Assembly: GCF_019279795.1 (NCBI RefSeq)
Contig: NC_056738.1
Coordinates: 404,545,245-404,609,244, forward strand
Source of the DNA: Protopterus annectens
Taxonomy: Eukaryota; Chordata; Ceratodontiformes; Protopteridae
Length of the DNA stretch: 64,000 nucleotides
Reading direction: 5' to 3'
Shown: one piece after another, positions 10,045-20,837 of the stretch
Layout: each line of letters opens with the position of its first letter
Numbering within the stretch: position 1 is the stretch's first letter
Program-made: the position numbers and the translations under genes
The notes under the pieces: model-generated
What the model was told of the DNA's origin: nothing
Databases searched by the model: none
What the model saw: only the letters and a program-made list of their open reading frames with translations

Positions 10045-10655
10045 CTATTTTAAGGGAGGCAGGGCTGATAAGAGTTGAGCAACAATACTATTAGTACAGA
10101 TAGGATGCTGAGTATATCCTGAGATGTTAATAATTGTCTTGTGAAATGGATACCTGTTTCCCTTACTGATTAAAATTGCTGTCAGGCTTACAATAATGGT
10201 TTGCAGGGCAGTATAGTTCACTCTGCTGCAGGTTTTGGTAAGAATCATCTCACACTGGCTTATATCAACATGGTAAGCTCTTTGTTGCTGGAAGCAGGTA
10301 ACCATTTTTTCCCAAAGATGGAGATAGATAAAAGGAATGGTTTGTCCTTGTCTTTCTTCTGATTGGCATTTACATTTTTACAAGACTTTGGATATTTTGA
10401 CACATGGTATAAGATGGCTGTCATGGATACACCTGCCTGATGAGCAGAAGTAATAGCAGAACTCATAGAACAGTTTGATGCTTTCAATGTTTTGGCAGTA
10501 GGGATGCCATTTTGTTGTACTTCTCTTGGTGGAAGGAAAACAGTATTAAGGATGCTTAGGAAGTAAGAAGTGCAGGAACAGGACAAAGATGACTGTAGCA
10601 TTAATTGTGAAGTCACAGTACTGTGGACATGAAAATAACTGCTGTGGCTGTTCAA
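10045..10655 (-). pseudogene. Uncertain open segments, possibly env-like remnant
   Basis: Two overlapping minus-strand frames (131 and 86 codons) sit on the far side of DIRS copy 1 from the minus-strand retroviral pol. Their content (several Cys and N-x-S/T sites, for example CSRVNYTALQ) and position would suit a decayed envelope region of the same provirus, but no diagnostic env motif is visible. They could equally be chance frames. Confidence 0.2.
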
Positions 10656-10695
10656 GGAGTTGTAAGCAGGGGTGAGTCATTCTGACTTGATGGTT

Positions 10696-10880
10696 GATGT
10701 TCTTCATGTTTCACTGTTGCAGTCATTACATTTGGGTTATCTGCTTGCAGGTTACCCTCAGTCGGCCTGATTAACAAAGTCTTGGGTCCTGTGTCGGTTG
10801 CTGTCCCTTCTTCCATGACTTAAGGTCGTAAGGGGTATAAAACATGCAGCCAACGCCATTACATCAGTCTTTCTTACTGT
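10696..10880 (+). repeat. Left inverted terminal repeat, DIRS copy 1
   Basis: It begins with GATGTTCTTCATGTTTCACT and is complementary to the right end at 16640-16820, including GTTACCCTCAGTCGGCCTGA against its reverse complement near 16755. The private bases GATTAACAAAGTCTTGGGTC pair with the right end of this same copy, confirming the two ends belong together. Confidence 0.9.
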
Positions 10881-11015
10881 GCGGTGCCCAAAGCAGAAGC
10901 AGTTCGCAAGTGCCGGTTGGCCGACTCCTGAAATTTTCGTTTTTGAGTTTCAGAACCGAAGTCTTCAACTAAAGCTAAGTACCCCATTGGGAAAACTTTT
11001 TCTTGCTCCTTTCTG

Positions 11016-12815
11016 ATGTCAGTAGAAGTTAATAATTGCATTACTAGTGGAAAGCAAATACCTCATAAAGATTTTCATTCGTACTGTATTCCTTGCCTAG
11101 GCCCTGACCACGATGTACCCTGCTGTCGGTTTTGTGCTTTATTTAATCAGCGCACTATCCGTCGTCAGCATATTTTTGCCTCTAAATATTTCGGTTCTTG
11201 GTTTAATTATCCAGAAATGTCATCGGTTAGCCATCCGACTACCAGGATTCTGAAAAAACGAAACGATAAAGACAGAGACAGGCTGCCTAGGTCCAGAACT
11301 GCCGACGACTCTTCTAAGCCAATTGCCAGTTCGCCGGTACTCAGTGAGATGCTTTTGCAGCCCCTGATACCCACTACTTCTGATTTTCAGGCCTCTAATG
11401 AGACCCATTCGGAGTCCGGTATGCCGCGAGATGCTTCAACTATGGAACCCGCGGATGTCTCTACCTTGGATGGCTCTGGAGCCGCTGTGCAGGCACTGGC
11501 TTCTGAGGGTGTATTCAGGCCTACGGACTTGCATATTAAATCTACGCCTCCTTCATTACTTAGTCCTAAATCTCGATCCGTGTCTAAAAAAACGACGCCC
11601 AGGCCACATGCTCAGGCCTCTATGCCTAAAAAACAAATAAGAATGGCTGAAGATCTAATAACTCTAATCAGGGGTAGCCAACCCCTTCTAAGAGGCCTAG
11701 GACTGAGGTTGAATATGAATCTTCTGATCAGGATTCTGTTTTTTCTGACTCTTCTGATGATCTGGATTTGTCCTTACCTACTTATGAGGATTCTGATGCA
11801 GAGGACTCTATTCCCTCTATTCCCTCTGCTTCCCCTCCTGAGGATTTTTCTTTTGGGGAAACCTTACATACTCTAAGGGAGCATTTCCACTGGGAAAGCC
11901 AGGATTTTTCTGATTCAAAAAAGAAACTTGGGGATTTCCTTCTACCTCAGCATAGACCTTTAGCTATTCCTCGTATACTAGACATTGTTGATGATGCTCT
12001 TTTGGAATCTAGTTTGGCCTCTGATTCCCTGCCTCCTGCTCCCAGAAAACCTGACAGATAATACAGGGTCCCCAAGTCCCACAAGTTCCTTTTCAAAGAT
12101 CCTATTGCAGATCCCGAGACTATTTCACAGGGGCCCAAGTGCATTAAGGCTTCTACTGCTAAAAATCCTACCCCTTCTGATAGAGACTCCAGGGCGCTGG
12201 CTAGATGAGGTAAGAAGGTTTGCACTTCTGCAACCTTGACCATTAGGGCTTTAAACTGCCAGTTTCATAAGTTAAAGTATCAGCAACATGTTATTGGATT
12301 GCTTAAACAGAAAATGATGTTGATTCCTGACTGTGTGGAAAATAAAGAATTACAGGATTTAATGCATTCTCCCGAACAAGTTGGAAAACATACTTTGCAG
12401 TGGTTTTGATTCATTAGAGGCCTCTTGCAGGGCTGCTGTTACTGGGTCTGTGCTCAGAAGGCATGCTTGGCTTAAGGAGCAATCTTTGCTTGATCATGTT
12501 AAAGCTAAAGTGTTAGATGCTCCCGTCTGTTTGGCAACAAGGCTGAGGAAGTTCTTAAAAAGATGGAAGATGAAGCTAAATCTATGCAAACTGTTAAAGA
12601 TTTTTTGCATGTTCAGCCTCCTAGATTTAGTAGGCACTGGCTCTCTAAGAATTGGTCCTTTCCAGCCCCTTCCAGGTCTTCTCAAGCCAAACCCAGACAC
12701 AACAAAAACCCCAGGTTTCAGTTCCAGGAGACTCACAGAACTAAGCAGTGGGGGGCCTCCACTTCCAATTCTGGGAATAATAAGACTCCCTCCTATGGTA
12801 AACTGTCTCAATGAC
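11016..12815 (+). pseudogene. DIRS ORF1 (gag-like), copy 1
   Basis: The start MSVEVNN lies after the leader. The N-terminus has DFHSYCIPCLGPDHDVPCC and RFCALF, a paired Cys/His cluster conserved in all family A copies and probably nucleic-acid binding. The middle is Ser/Pro-rich, with an acidic stretch (YEDSDAEDSIPS) and SPPEDFSFGETLHTLREHF; the C-terminal part carries SCRAAVTGSVLRRHAWLKEQ. At least three frame changes (about 11690, 12060, 12380) break it. The first Cys motif reads TSGK where other copies have SCGK or TCGK. Confidence 0.85.
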
Positions 12816-12836
12816 TTCCTTTTAAAATTTGCAAGC

Positions 12837-13655
12837 ACTTATCAACTAACTGCCCCTTTGGGGGGGAAGATTGCTCTTCATGCAAAGAATTGGGAACTCA
12901 TTACCCAGGACAAATGGGTTTTAAATATAATGTCCCAGGGATACAGATTTCACTTCACCAGATTTCACTTCCACACGTTGCCAACACCAAGTGGGTGGCC
13001 GGACCTACCCCCAAATCAGTGGGCAGAGGCCGAAAAGCAAGTACTTTCTCTCTTAAGCATGGGGGCTATTCAACTGGTACCAGAAGAGGAAAGGGACAAG
13101 GTTTCTATTCGAGACTTTTCCTGGTACCCAGAAAAAACAATTCATGGCATCCTATCCTGGACCTGTCTACTCCTAAACACCTTTTTGGAGATTCCAGAAT
13201 TCAAGATGCTGACTCTACACCAATTACTTCCTATGCTAGGCAAAGATGCCTGGTTGGCAACACTAGATTTAAAAGAAGCATACCTGCACATCCCAGTCAG
13301 GGAATCTTGCAGAAAATACCTACGCTTCAAAGCAGGCTTCACGCGTTATCAGTTCTCTGCACTGCCCTTTGGCTTATCTACTGCGCCCAGGGTATTCACA
13401 GTGCCTAGCTCCAGTTATTGCATTTTGCAGGCAAAGAAATATTCAAATATACCCATACTTGGACGATTGTCTAATTCAGGCAGAAAGCCAGGACATACTT
13501 TTGAATCATCTGGCCTTTGTAAAAATGGTTCTAACTTGTCTGGGGTACACCATAATGAATGAAATCACACCTGGTACCCTGTCAACAAATTATATTCCTG
13601 AGAGCAAGCTTGAATACAACTTCCCAGATGGCTTACGTCACGCCAGAAAAGCAAA
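12837..13655 (+). pseudogene. DIRS reverse transcriptase, N-terminal part, copy 1
   Basis: RT blocks across two frames: FLVPRKNNSWHPILDLS, then WLATLDLKEAYLHIPVRESC (catalytic Asp in the first palm strand), YQFSALPFGLSTAPRVFT, and YPYLDDCLIQAES with the catalytic YLDD near 13455. The reading is lost near 13560, and the CR1-like insertion begins at about 13657. It belongs to the DIRS RT group, which resembles LTR-element RTs. Confidence 0.88.
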
Positions 13656-13656
13656 T

Positions 13657-14213
13657 TAATTTCCTTCTATGTGGCCCATCTAATTACTAAGGGGTTCGCA
13701 TCTAGAAATAAAGAGGTTATAGTACCCCTCTACTCATCACTCATCAGACCCATCATAGAGTACAATGCCCCATTTGGGATGTACCTCACAAGACACTTCC
13801 AACAGCTGGAAAGACCACAAAAGCACCTCACCAAGAGGATTACTGGCCTCAAACATATGTCCTATGTAGCCCGACTGAAAAAGTTCTGGCTGTACTCAGT
13901 GGCATATCGTTTACTCAGAGGTGATCACTGCCTGACTTACAACATGCTGGAGGGATAGATTCCTGTCACAGAGACTCCCTTTGCTTTGGAACAAAATTCC
14001 TAACTACATTAGGCAGAGCCCCTCACTAACAATCTTCAAGAGAAGCCTTGACGAGTGGATGGGTAACAGAAAATACACCCCTGGGATCACTTAATTGGCT
14101 CTGCTTGACAGAGGCTTAGTTAATTAATCAATGGGGCAGCGAAAGCCGACATACTCTGGCTAGGCTTATAAATGCCCTCGGGCAGATAGCCCAGTACCTA
14201 CCTATGAACCTAT
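13657..14213 (+). mobile_element. 5'-truncated CR1-like LINE nested in DIRS copy 1
   Basis: The block starts at CCTTCTATGTGGCCCATC, matching the first LINE at 6240, and encodes SSLIRPIIEYNAPFGMYLTR in the same frame style. It runs through a shortened 3' region to GGCTAGGCTTATAAATGCCC and CCTATGAACCTATGA. The DIRS sequence resumes at once with CAACCTACTTCAAACAAGTG, matching the undisturbed copy at 26788. Compared with the 6-kb copy, it has an internal deletion in the thumb/C-terminus (around 13943). No clear TSD is visible. Confidence 0.88.
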
Positions 14214-15085
14214 GACAACCTACTTCAAACAAGTGGCCACAAAAACCCTGCTATCTGCAAGACAAATACTGCAAGCCTTGGGGTTAATGGCCTCCTGCAT
14301 AATTCTAATTCCATATGCAAGACTGCATATCAGGAAACTACAGTGGTATCTAAAAAGCCTATGGTGTCAACATTCTCAAGACCTAGAAACAATGATTCTT
14401 ATCATACCTTGCCTACGTCTAGAGTTCCTTTGGTGGGCAGAGGCCTGCCACCAAAACAAGGGGCTACCTTTCACGCCACCCCCTGTCACCCAAACCCTAA
14501 CAACAGATGCATCAGACTATGCATGGGGGGGTCATCTGGCAGGGAAGTGCATTCAGGGCAAATGGAACCCAAGTCAAATGCACCTGCATATCAATCAAAA
14601 AGAAATGTTAGCTGTACAGAATGCTCTGACAGCCTTCAAGGACCACATTCTTCCAGGATAACTAATGTTAAAGACGGACAACACCACTGTTATGTGGTAC
14701 ATAAACAAGCAGGGGGGTACACATTCCTACCCCCTCCGCAGACTAGCCATGACATTGTGGAACACAGCCTTGAGCTACCAAGTGCACCTACAAGCTCAAT
14801 TCCTGCCAGGAAAATTAAATACACTGGCAGAGGGACTAAGCAGAAACCTCATGGACCAACACGAATAGAAACTGGAACCAAGGATTTTCAACATGTTGAC
14901 AAGCAAATGGGGGAGCCCAGATATAGACCTGTTTGCCTCTCCTCAGAACTACCAATTGGACAAATTTTGCACAAGGACTCCCAACAAACAAGCCTGGAAA
15001 GTGGATGCTCTGTCCTTCAGCTGGAAAATCCTATCAGTCTATGCCTCCCCCCTCTGCCTCTGCTCTCCAAAGTACTACTAAAAAT
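14214..15085 (+). pseudogene. DIRS RT C-terminus and RNase H, copy 1
   Basis: After the LINE insertion the frame resumes and gives QTLTTDASDYAWGGHLAGK (first catalytic Asp of RNase H), LHINQKEMLAVQNALTAFKD (catalytic Glu), LKTDNTTVMWYINKQGG (second Asp) and then FLPGKLNTLAEGLSRNL (last block). In-frame stops occur at 14659 and 14866. A downstream conserved stretch SPDIDLFASPQNYQ leads toward the recombinase ORF. The domain digests the RNA template. Confidence 0.87.
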
Positions 15086-15153
15086 CAAACAGGACAAACC
15101 AAGGATGATTTGATTGCTCCAGACTGGCTGCGCCAACACTGGTACCCTCTCCT

Positions 15154-16348
15154 GTGCAGTATGTCACGGTTATCTCCATGGCACCTGCCTCAGACTCCAT
15201 CCCTGCTGTCTCAGCAGGAGAACCAGATTCTGCACCCTCAGCTTCCAACACTGAACCTTGCAGCCTGGCTAATTACTTAAGCTCTCCTTCACCATCCCTC
15301 AGCAAACTTGTGATGGATATCATCTTAGAGGCAAGGAGGCCTAGTACTAGAAAATCTTATGCTGAAAAATGGAAAAGATTCTGTGCCTGGAACCAATCTC
15401 AAGGGATGAGCACAGCAGCGTCCAATTTATCTCAGATTTTACAATACTTAACTGAGATGCTTCACAAGGACCTCCCCTCTTCTCTCATCCACTGCTCAAG
15501 CAGTTCCTCAGAGGGGCCAAAACTTTGAAACCACCCAGGAGAGCTCCAACCCCAGCCTGGGACCTTAACTTTGTCTTGGAGAAACTTGCTCTACCTCCTT
15601 TCGAGCCAGCTGCTACTGCAGACTTAAACAGCTTTCCTTTTAGCAATCACTTCAGCTAGAAGGGTATCTGAATTACAGGCCCTTATGGCAGTGGAGCCTT
15701 TCATCATATTTCATGCAGACAGAGTGTCCCTCAGAACCAATCCATCCTTCATGCCCAAGGTGGTATCCAGTGTGGCTCTTAATCAGTCCATTTGTTTGCC
15801 AAACTTCTTTCCCAATCCACAGATTAAAGGAGAACGGATACTGCATTCCTTAGATGTGCACAGACAACTTAGATTCTACTTGGACAGGACTAAACCTCAA
15901 AGGAAATCTGAACAACTGCTGGTAGCATTTGCTGCAGGGGCAGAGGGGAAGGCTATTTCAAAGCAAACCATTTCTAAATGGATAAGCTGTTGCATTCCCC
16001 TCTGCCCCTGCAGCAAATGCTGCAGGGGCAGAGGGGAATGCAGGGGCAGAGGGGAAGGCTATTTCAAAGCAAACCATTTCTAAATGGATAAGCCGTTGCA
16101 TTCATTTCTGCTATAAGCACCATGGAAAACCTATCCTCCAGGGGACCAGACCTCATTCCACCAGGGCTGCATCTACCTCTACAGCCTTTCTCAGAGGCGT
16201 CCCAACCAGGGACATCCTAGAAGCTGCTACATGGTGTTCTGTACATTCTTTCACCAAGCATTATCATTTGCCAGTTTTCTCTAAATCCAGAGCTGGCTTT
16301 GCCACTGCAGTCTTGCAGGGCCTTATAGCTGGCCCTAATGCTATCTAA
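15154..16348 (+). pseudogene. DIRS tyrosine recombinase, copy 1
   Basis: Recombinase domain in several frames: RRPSTRKSYAEKWKRFCAW (N-terminal core-binding part), TSARRVSELQALMAVEPF (catalytic Arg), a decayed middle, RPHSTRAASTSTAFLRG (H-x-x-R box) and FTKHYHLPVFSKS (nucleophile Tyr). It joins DIRS circles to the chromosome without target duplication. The SSIKIHASAISAHYNTE block of the other copies is missing near 15480, and a 106-bp local rearrangement occurs at 15988-16093. Key residues survive, but the ORF does not. Confidence 0.87.
15934..16093 (+). repeat. Local duplication with perfect palindrome in recombinase
   Basis: A 54-bp unit starting GCAGGGGCAGAGGGGAAGGC occurs at 15934-15987 and at 16040-16093. 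Between them lies a perfect inverted repeat with 24-bp arms at 15992-16015 and 16018-16041, separated by AA. The other three copies have a single unit and no palindrome here, so this is a private rearrangement of copy 1. Confidence 0.9.
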
Positions 16349-16387
16349 ACTCCTCCTCCCAACCATAGCGTTGGGAATCTACCCAAA

Positions 16388-16860
16388 TGTAATGACTGCA
16401 ACAGTGAAACACAAAGAACATAGTACAGTTGTGTACACTTACCATAAATGTAGATGTTCGAGTGTATTCACTGTTGCAGTCCTGGTTACCCTCCCTCCAG
16501 CCCCTTATCTTCTTTTGGCTACACCTCTACTTTCCTTTTCTATGCTTAAAAGCCTTTTTGGTGTATTTGCTTTTTTGTTGGAGGTATATCTTTGTGCTTT
16601 TATGTTTAATTGCTTCCCATTTGGGGGGGAACTGACATCTGGGGCAAGAAAATCTGATGTAATGGCATCGACTGCATATTTTATACCCCTGACGACCTGA
16701 TGTCATGGAAGAAGGGACAGCAACTGACGCAGGACCCAAGACTTTGTTAATCAGGCCGACTGAGGGCAACCTGCAAGCAGATAACCCAAATGTAATGACT
16801 GCAACAGTGAATACACTCGAACATCTCCATTTATGGTAAGTGTACACAACTGTACTTTTT
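16388..16860 (+). repeat. ICR and right inverted terminal repeat, DIRS copy 1
   Basis: The ICR-like segment (about 16388-16490) contains GACTGCAACAGTGAAACAC and then TACCATAAATGTAGATGTTC, complementary to the outer parts of both ends. A spacer of about 140 bases follows. The right repeat (about 16630-16860) is the reverse complement of the left repeat plus an extension ending GTGTACACAACTGTAC. This is the standard DIRS end arrangement for forming the circle junction. Confidence 0.85.
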
Positions 16861-17224
16861 GATGACTTGAAATACATTTTGACCTTCTGTAAATGGCATA
16901 TTGATTATCCTAAGCAGCATTTAGTCATTTGAATCACATGATGTATGCAATGTCAGATAGTCTGGATCACTGGGTAATGACATCTCAATTAGCATCAGGT
17001 CACATAAACCTCTCATCCAGCGGTAGCAGGTTGGGTCTTGGTTCTTATCTGACTGGAAACCCCATGCTCAGGGTTGACTATGGGTATAGCTACTCAAAGT
17101 CCTAGGGGTCTTTGCTGGTTTCTAGCATCTTCAAGTGGCTGTCCCCCATCAGTGTAGATTTTCCTGATGTAGGAAACGGGGCTCCATGTTGCTGAACTAA
17201 CACATTAGATGGCTGTGGAGGCTC
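16861..17224. other. Flank of DIRS copy 1, likely provirus sequence
   Basis: No motif is readable. It lies immediately downstream, in minus-strand sense, of the retroviral integrase C-terminal remnant, so it may be decayed pol/env sequence. TGACTTGA occurs just outside both ends of DIRS copy 1 (10683-10690 and 16863-16870). Confidence 0.35.
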
Positions 17225-18681
17225 CTCTTGTGAGGATTGCCAGGAAAGGACCTTTTTGTCTCAGCTGAGCTGAATGCTGCCAGGTAAATGATTGACTATA
17301 GATCCAGTTACCAAGTCTGATATCGGGTTTGGAGGAGAGATCAGGCTGCTTTTGAGCTGATGCTGTTTAGGAGTGTCTGCTCCAGAAAAAAAAAACAAGT
17401 CTTTATAATATAGAAAATGTTGTTTTATCAATATTTTACTATCTCAGAGGCTTCGGAGAAATGAGAGCTGTAGCCGTGATGTTAAATACTCATATTCTTT
17501 TTTTTTTTTTTCCCACAACTGTTATATTATTTGGCTATCAGCAGTCACATAACTATCTTACTTTTTTGAAGTCCCAGCCTCTTCTCGAAAAATCATGTCG
17601 TGTAATGATACAGGAACGTTTTCAGTTTGAAATTGTTGCATAACGAAAGCCCGGAGTTATAGCATTCGGTCTGTTTAGTCACAGTATCTGCAAGGGAATT
17701 CTGTTTTAAAATGAAAAAGTCAATAGTCTTGTGGGCAGTGCGTTTTGGTAATGAGTGCGCCTAACAATTGAGTTACAAAATACTTTGTTTTATAACAGAA
17801 CCTGATGTCAAATATTTTCTTTCCCTCCACAGTGTCCCAGACTCATGAGTTACCACATAAGCATAATATGAGATTGTGAAAATATTGACTGTCTTCTCCT
17901 TTGTTAGCTATTACTGAAGCTTGCAAACTAGCAGACACATTTCCATTTAATTGTCCTCTAAGCAGGATTTGAGCTGTAGTGCCAATTGAAAATGTTGCTA
18001 TAAGTGAACTATCTTCTCTGCCAGTATGGGATCCATCTACAAAGAGGATGAGTTCTAGATATCTGTCATGTCAGATGTAGAAGAAAGCACACATTAAAAA
18101 AAATAAATAAGCATGCAGTCGTAAGGCAGTTTTTCAGCCCCTGTTAGAATTAAAGATGTCAGCATTTCAGCCATTAAATTCTGCAAGTATTGCGTCTCTT
18201 TATAATAAAAGGTGTCTACAGAATGTGGAACTGCAACAAAGATTTCTGTAAATGAAAGTGCCATATCTAGTATCCTAGCTGCTGCCAGTGGGAGAACTGC
18301 TACTACAAGGTTTAAGTTTGTGCTAAAATATGCTACAGGTCTAAAAACACTGTTTCTGCATTGCATTATTAAGCCTAATACTACTGTGTTATACTTCCAA
18401 CGTAACAAGAAAAATTCCTTTGAATAACTGGGTAACCAAACTGCACGAGGGTTAAAGAGGAGGGTTTTCAGACAAATTAATGCATTTTTCTTGCCAATGT
18501 AGTGGTTCTGGAATGTCTGTCTCTCTCTCTTAAAAAAATATTTCTGCAAAATTAGAAATTCTTTGTCTACACAGAGCTGCTTCAAGGTTTTAGTGTGTAG
18601 TACAAGCTGTACAACAGAAAACTGAGTAGGAAGACTGTGATGTGCTTGCAGAAATGAGATGTCCTAGGTATTGAAACTATG
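17225..18681 (-). pseudogene. Endogenous retrovirus pol: RT end, RNase H, integrase end
   Basis: Minus-strand reading from 18681 downward shows QYLGHLIS (RT block after the catalytic site), RPVAYFSTNLNLVVAVLP (connection domain), LFVDGSHTGRE (RNase H start, first Asp, near 18030), ACKL and VNIFTISYYAYVV (RNase H core near 17880) and GALITKTHC. After a gap a decayed integrase C-terminal fold reads RLGNWIYSQSFTWQHSAQLR then QKGPFLAILT (about 17345-17230). Most of integrase is missing. The pattern is that of gamma/epsilon-type retroviruses. Many stops; an old, dead copy. Confidence 0.78.
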
Positions 18682-19002
18682 GATGTTCTTCGTGTTTCAC
18701 TGTTGCAGTCATCACATTTGGGTAATCTGCCTGCAGGTAGCCCTCAGCCGGCCTGAATACCAGAGTCTTGGGATTTCTACGTCGGATGCTGTCATTTCTT
18801 CCATGACGTCAGGTAGTTAGGGGTATAAAACATGCAGCTGATGCCATTACATCAGTCTTTCTTGCCGTGTGGTGCCTGAAGCAGTAGTAGTTCACAAGTG
18901 CCGGTCGGCTGACTCCTGCAATTTTTGTTTTTCGAGTTTCAGACCTGAAGTCTTCTAAAAAATAACTACCCCGTTGGGGTTCCTTTTTTCTTGCTCTAAC
19001 CG

Positions 19003-20837
19003 ATGTCAGAACAAATTAATAATTGTCTTGCCTGTGGAAAGCAAATACCTCACAGAGATTTTCATTCTTACTGCGTCACCTGTTTAGGCTCAGACCACAA
19101 TGTCCCTCGCTGTTGGTTTTGTGCCTTGTTCAATGCCTGAACTATTCGTCGTCGGGCTATTTTTGTAGGTAAATTCTTTCACTCTTGATCTCTGTACTCC
19201 GAAATGACTTCGGTAAGCCATCCGACTATCGATCTTCCGAAAAAAAATGAAAGGATAAAGACAGAGACCGCATAGGTCCAAGGCTGCTGATGACTCTAAC
19301 GTTAAGCTGGTTGCCAGTCCGCTGGTAATCAGTGTGGTGCTTTTACAGCCCATGATACCCACTTCTACAGATTCGCAGGCCTCTACTGAGACCCATTCGG
19401 AGTCTGGCATGCTGCGAGATGCTTCTTCGACTATAGAACCTCCGGATGTTTCTACCTTGGATGGGTCCGGAGCCGCTGTGCAGGCAGCGGCTTCTGAGGG
19501 TGTTTTCAGGCCTTCCGATTTTCATATTAAACCGACGACTTCCTTTCAAACCAAAAATACCAAATTTCTCTGGCCTAAAGTTCGCACTACACCTAGGAAA
19601 CTGACAAACAAAGCGCATTCTAAGGCCCACATGCCACAAAAACAAATGATTAGAATGGCTGAGGACCTCATTACTTTAATTAGGGGAAGTCCGCCTTCCC
19701 TCTCAAAAAGACCCAGAACTGATTTTCCTTCTGATTCTTCTGATCAGGAATCTGATTACTCTGATCCTTCTGATTTCCAGGACATACCGTTATCTACCTA
19801 TGAGGATTCTGATGCAGAGGATTCCATACCCTCTGCTTCCCCTCCAGAAGATTTTTCCTTTGGTGAAACCCTACACACCCTTAGAGAACATTTCCGCTGG
19901 GAGAGCCAGGACTACTCCCATTCCAAAAAAAGACTCTGGGATTTTTTAAGCTTGCCTCAGCACAGGCCTCTAGCTGCCCCTCCTGTTCTGGAAATTGTAG
20001 ATGATGTCTTCCTGGAATCCAGCCTTACCCCTGATACCTTGCCTCCAGCTCCCCGGAAACCTGACTGGTGCTATACAGTGCTTGACCCCCACAAATTCCT
20101 TTTTAGGAATCATACTGCGGATTCAGAAACCATTTCCCAGGGACCTAAAGGCATTAAGGCTACAACTGCCAAAAATCCTACCCCTTCGGACAGGGATTCC
20201 AGGGCATTAGACAGATGGGGAAAAAAGGTATACACCTCTGCTACACTTGTCATTAGGGCTTTAAATTGCCAGTTTCATATGTTAAAGTATCAGCAACGTA
20301 TTATGGAGCTAATTAAACAAAAAATGTTGTTGATTCCTGATTGTGCAGAACACAAAGATTTACAAGAGTAAATGCATTCTGCTAACCAAGTTGGTAAACA
20401 TACTTGCAATGTAGGTTTGATGCTTTAGAAACATCTTGCAGGGCTGCTGTCACTGAGTCTGTTCTTAGAAGACATGCTTGGCTTAAGGAAGAGAACTTGC
20501 CAGATCATGTCAAAGCAAAATTACTGGATGCACCATTAAATCAAGAGCGTCTATTTGGTAATAAAGAAGAAGTCGTCCTCAAAAGAATGGAGGAGAAAGC
20601 TAAATCTATGCAAACTGTTAAAGATTTCTTACAAGTACAGCCACGTAGATTCAGTAGGCATTGGCCTTCAAAAAAATGGTCTTTTCCAGTCCCTTCCAGG
20701 CCTTCTCAGTCCAAACCCAGGGGCAGCAGACCACCAAGACTTCAGTCTCAGGTTATGCACAGATCTAAGCAATGGAGTGCTCCCATGTCCAGAACAGGGA
20801 GTAGTAAGCCTCCATCCTATGGTAAAATTGCACAGTG
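19003..20837 (+). pseudogene. DIRS ORF1 (gag-like), copy 2
   Basis: The ATG at 19003 gives MSEQINNCLACGKQIPHRDF, then the Cys/His cluster (CLGSDHNVPRC). A stop follows near 19138, and the long frame resumes at 19334 for 345 codons, containing PSDSSDQESDYSDPSDF, YEDSDAEDSIPSASPPEDF and SRALDRWGKKVYTSATLVIR. A stop at 20369 and a shift at 20404 precede SCRAAVTESVLRRHAWLKEE. This is the longest surviving ORF1 frame in the window. The cysteine motif appears as TCLGS with altered neighbours. Confidence 0.85.

Larger units (their letters stand above)
10696..16860 (+). mobile_element. DIRS family A, copy 1 (with CR1 insertion)
   Basis: A nearly full-length DIRS-type tyrosine-recombinase retrotransposon, about 5.6 kb without its insertion. 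Order: left inverted repeat, gag-like ORF1, RT, RNase H, tyrosine recombinase, ICR and right inverted repeat. DIRS elements lack LTRs and DDE integrase; a circular DNA copy is inserted by the recombinase. The left end GATGTTCTTC and the right end AACATCTCCATTTATGGTAA to GTACACAACTGTACTTTTT match the other copies. A 557-bp CR1-like LINE lies inside the RT region. Stops and frameshifts occur in every ORF. Confidence 0.92.

Noticed and set aside
12890..13408. Long alternative frames within DIRS RT and RNase H regions (for example 12890-13408, 14343-15113, 21303-22277, 52080-53063)
   Set aside because: They give no conserved motif themselves; the RT and RNase H motifs lie in overlapping frames. 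Parts of some of them become the true frame only after a shift.
10683..16870. TGACTTGA on both sides of DIRS copy 1 as a target-site duplication
   Set aside because: DIRS insertion normally makes no duplication, the repeats are offset differently from the two ends, and an 8-base match may be chance.
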